A program made the position numbers and the translations under genes. Shown in pieces: positions 22,117-23,343 of a stretch of 23,343 nucleotides of DNA (positions are counted from its first letter, which is position 1; each line of letters opens with the position of its first letter). Source of the stretch: an uncultured Oscillospiraceae bacterium (GTDB lineage: Bacteria > Bacillota > Clostridia > Oscillospirales > Oscillospiraceae); assembly GCA_910589155.1 (NCBI GenBank), contig CAJURY010000019.1:1-23343 (forward strand). The letters run 5' to 3'. The notes beneath the pieces are model-generated. The model was not told the origin of the DNA, did not search any database, and saw only the letters and a list, made by a program, of their open reading frames with translations.

Positions 22117-23133
22117 ATGGCAGTATCGATAAGAGATGTCGCAAGGGCAGCAGGTGTTTCGGTCGGTACCGTTTCCAGAGCATTTAACGGTTACAGTGAT
22201 ATTAAAGACGAAACAAAAAGAATGATTCTAGCGACGGCAAAAGAACTTGGCTATGTGCCGAATTTAAACGCAAAGATTCTGGCCGCGAAAAATCAGCGTA
22301 TCATGGCGGTGATTTTGGCCGGCTTCATGGCTGACCGAGGCTTGACGGATGAATTGGTCATTAAGATGCTTCGAGGTGCCAGTAGTTATGCCATCGCGCA
22401 TAATTTGGAACTGGCAGCGTATATTTTGTCATCGGAACAACAACAGGAAAAGAGTTTTGAGCAGTTTTGCAGAGAGCACAGCTTGTCCGGCGCTATGTGT
22501 TTCGGTGTGAAAACCACCGATGCCTACTATGAGGATTTGAAAAAATCCAAAATCCCCTGTGTTACGGTGGACGTTCTGGTAGAAGGCGAGAATATGGGCT
22601 ATGTGGGAACGGATAACGCTGCCGCGTCTGAGGAGATCGCCAAGCTGGTGCTCCGGCGCAATCACAAGCGGATTGTGTTTCTCAACGGTCGCCGGGAAGC
22701 GACAGTCTGTACCGAGCGCTTGGCCGGTATGGAGCGCGCGCTGAAGCTGTATGGGCTGAAGCTGGAAGCAAATTTATATACGGATTTCCGCGCCAATCAG
22801 GCGGAGGAAATGGTGACAGAATATATTATGGAAAATGGTACGGAAAAGGCCACGGCTTTCATTTGCGCCAGCGATCTGGTTGCGCTGGGCGCAGCAAAGG
22901 CGATCCGAAGATGCGGATACGCCGTTGGCAAGGATTTTTCTGTAACAGGTTTTGACGGACTGCATATCGCTTCTTTAAATGATCCGTCGATTTCCACTGT
23001 CAATCAAAATATGGAGGCAAAGGGATATGCGGCTGCGGAAATGCTCCATGCCATTATCGAAGGGCGAAGGGTAAAGCGGCAGCGATTGATTCCTTACACA
23101 TTGATAGAAACCGAAAGCATAGGAAATTATTGA
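22117..23133 (+). CDS. LacI family transcriptional regulator
   Basis: The 338-residue protein has the N-terminal LacI helix-turn-helix SIRDVARAAGVSVGTVSRAFNG (two parts, 4-25), the hinge region KELGYVPNLNAKILAAK, and a periplasmic-binding-protein-like effector domain with YVGTDNAAASEEIAKL, RIVFLNGR, AFICASDLVALGAAKAIRRCGY and FSVTGFDGL..ISTVNQ. These fit a sugar-responsive regulator; the ligand is not determinable. The identical palindromes before its own start and before the downstream gene make autoregulation and control of that gene likely. The ATG at 22117 has GAGGT about 9 bases upstream, partly within the operator. Confidence 0.95.
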   Translation: MAVSIRDVARAAGVSVGTVSRAFNGYSDIKDETKRMILATAKELGYVPNLNAKILAAKNQRIMAVILAGFMADRGLTDELVIKMLRGASSYAIAHNLELAAYILSSEQQQEKSFEQFCREHSLSGAMCFGVKTTDAYYEDLKKSKIPCVTVDVLVEGENMGYVGTDNAAASEEIAKLVLRRNHKRIVFLNGRREATVCTERLAGMERALKLYGLKLEANLYTDFRANQAEEMVTEYIMENGTEKATAFICASDLVALGAAKAIRRCGYAVGKDFSVTGFDGLHIASLNDPSISTVNQNMEAKGYAAAEMLHAIIEGRRVKRQRLIPYTLIETESIGNY

Positions 23134-23171
23134 TCCCGGCTTTCCATTTCAGTAAATTTTAGAATTTGCCG

Positions 23172-23212
23172 AACTGGAGCGAAAAAAAGATAGGATTCGC
23201 TCCGGTTTTTTC
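23172..23212 (+). terminator. Intrinsic terminator of the LacI-family gene
   Basis: AACTGGAGCGAA (23172-23183) pairs with TTCGCTCCGGTT (23196-23207), with one G-T wobble, around a 12-base loop, followed by further T residues. It separates the regulator from the downstream transport-type gene, which therefore needs its own promoter. Confidence 0.88.
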
Positions 23213-23221
23213 TCATAGATT

Positions 23222-23235
23222 CAAAAACGTTTTTG
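23222..23235. promoter_or_regulatory. LacI-type operator palindrome, site 2 (target gene)
   Basis: The 14-bp CAAAAACGTTTTTG is repeated exactly here, 75 bases ahead of the next start codon and right after the terminator. Exact identity to the site before the regulator's own start supports it as its operator. Confidence 0.8.
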
Positions 23236-23262
23236 GTCGCAAAGGCAAAAACAACGTCGTTT

Positions 23263-23276
23263 AACCGTTCGCGGTT
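23263..23276. repeat. Small dyad with TTCG centre in the leader of the last gene
   Basis: AACCG-TTCG-CGGTT is a perfect 5-bp stem with a stable-type UUCG loop, 33 bases before the start codon at 23310. It may be a leader hairpin or a second protein-binding site; I could not find a convincing promoter between 23236 and 23309. Confidence 0.3.
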
Positions 23277-23309
23277 GGACATAAAAACAAAAAACAGGAG
23301 GAACCAAGA

Positions 23310-23343
23310 ATGAAGAAATTACTGGCAATGCTACTGTGCGCAG
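23310..23343 (+). CDS. Start of a secreted protein or lipoprotein gene (3' partial)
   Basis: AGGAGG (23297-23302) is followed after 7 bases by ATG and then MKKLLAMLLCA up to the window edge. The basic start and hydrophobic run are a signal peptide, most often of an ABC-transporter solute-binding lipoprotein in this context. Only eleven codons are visible, so the product is inferred: its operator and LacI-family neighbour suggest a sugar-binding protein. Confidence 0.65.
   Translation, partial: MKKLLAMLLCA

Overview
The window reads as a chromosomal segment of an anaerobic, moderate-GC Firmicute, most likely a gut Clostridia member of the Oscillospiraceae/Ruminococcaceae type. The evidence is a Gram-positive style ylxM-ffh-rpsP-khpA-rimM-trmD cluster, strong AGGAGG ribosome binding sites, sigma-A style promoters with 17-bp spacers, a BMP-family lipoprotein, DegV and DUF1653 proteins. 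The taxonomic guess is an inference from gene content. No rRNA or tRNA gene, insertion sequence or CRISPR array was seen.

Layout. (1) 1-1800: the tail of an RHS-repeat polymorphic toxin, cut by the window edge. Its core is GC-rich and its variable tip is AT-rich. It is followed by an AT-rich unknown gene in the position of an immunity gene, then by a decayed ORF. The toxin frame meets a TGA just before a short in-frame tail (YGLHTHP...) that resembles a normal toxin ending, so the tip may be truncated. (2) 1843-7417: a strong promoter drives ylxM-ffh-rpsP-khpA-rimM-trmD, then a sirtuin overlapping trmD and an AlaX-type tRNA-editing protein. A strong bidirectional terminator closes the block. 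rplS, the usual neighbour after trmD, is not there. (3) 7433-10596, minus strand: thiamine pyrophosphokinase, translationally coupled to a P-type ATPase of the PEGL class. (4) 10829-16070: a nucleoside-salvage cluster, tdk-deoC-deoD-deoB-small membrane protein-cdd, followed by a BMP-family (purine nucleoside binding type) lipoprotein. Together these would capture nucleosides, deaminate cytidines, split purine (deoxy)nucleosides, and channel deoxyribose-1-P through deoxyribose-5-P to glyceraldehyde-3-P and acetaldehyde. (5) 16083-16327: three successive hairpins. (6) 16326-18643: a HAD hydrolase and a DegV lipid-binding protein (minus), divergent from a TetR regulator, with an operator-like dyad at the divergent promoter. 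(7) 18683-21719, minus: DUF1653 and a GNAT acetyltransferase in one unit; a DEAD-box RNA helicase and a DprA-like protein in another. (8) 21720-23343: a 400-bp spacer with an unexplained promoter, then a LacI-family regulator flanked by two identical 14-bp palindromes. The first is just before its own start codon. The second lies ahead of a secreted protein or lipoprotein gene cut off by the window edge. This looks like an autoregulated local sugar-uptake locus.

Most of the window is ordinary housekeeping sequence. The parts most worth a second look are the RHS tip and its partner gene, the LacI operator pair, the TetR/DegV intergenic region, and the promoter with a tiny ORF at 21.76-21.88 kb. 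I found no clearly new multi-gene system.
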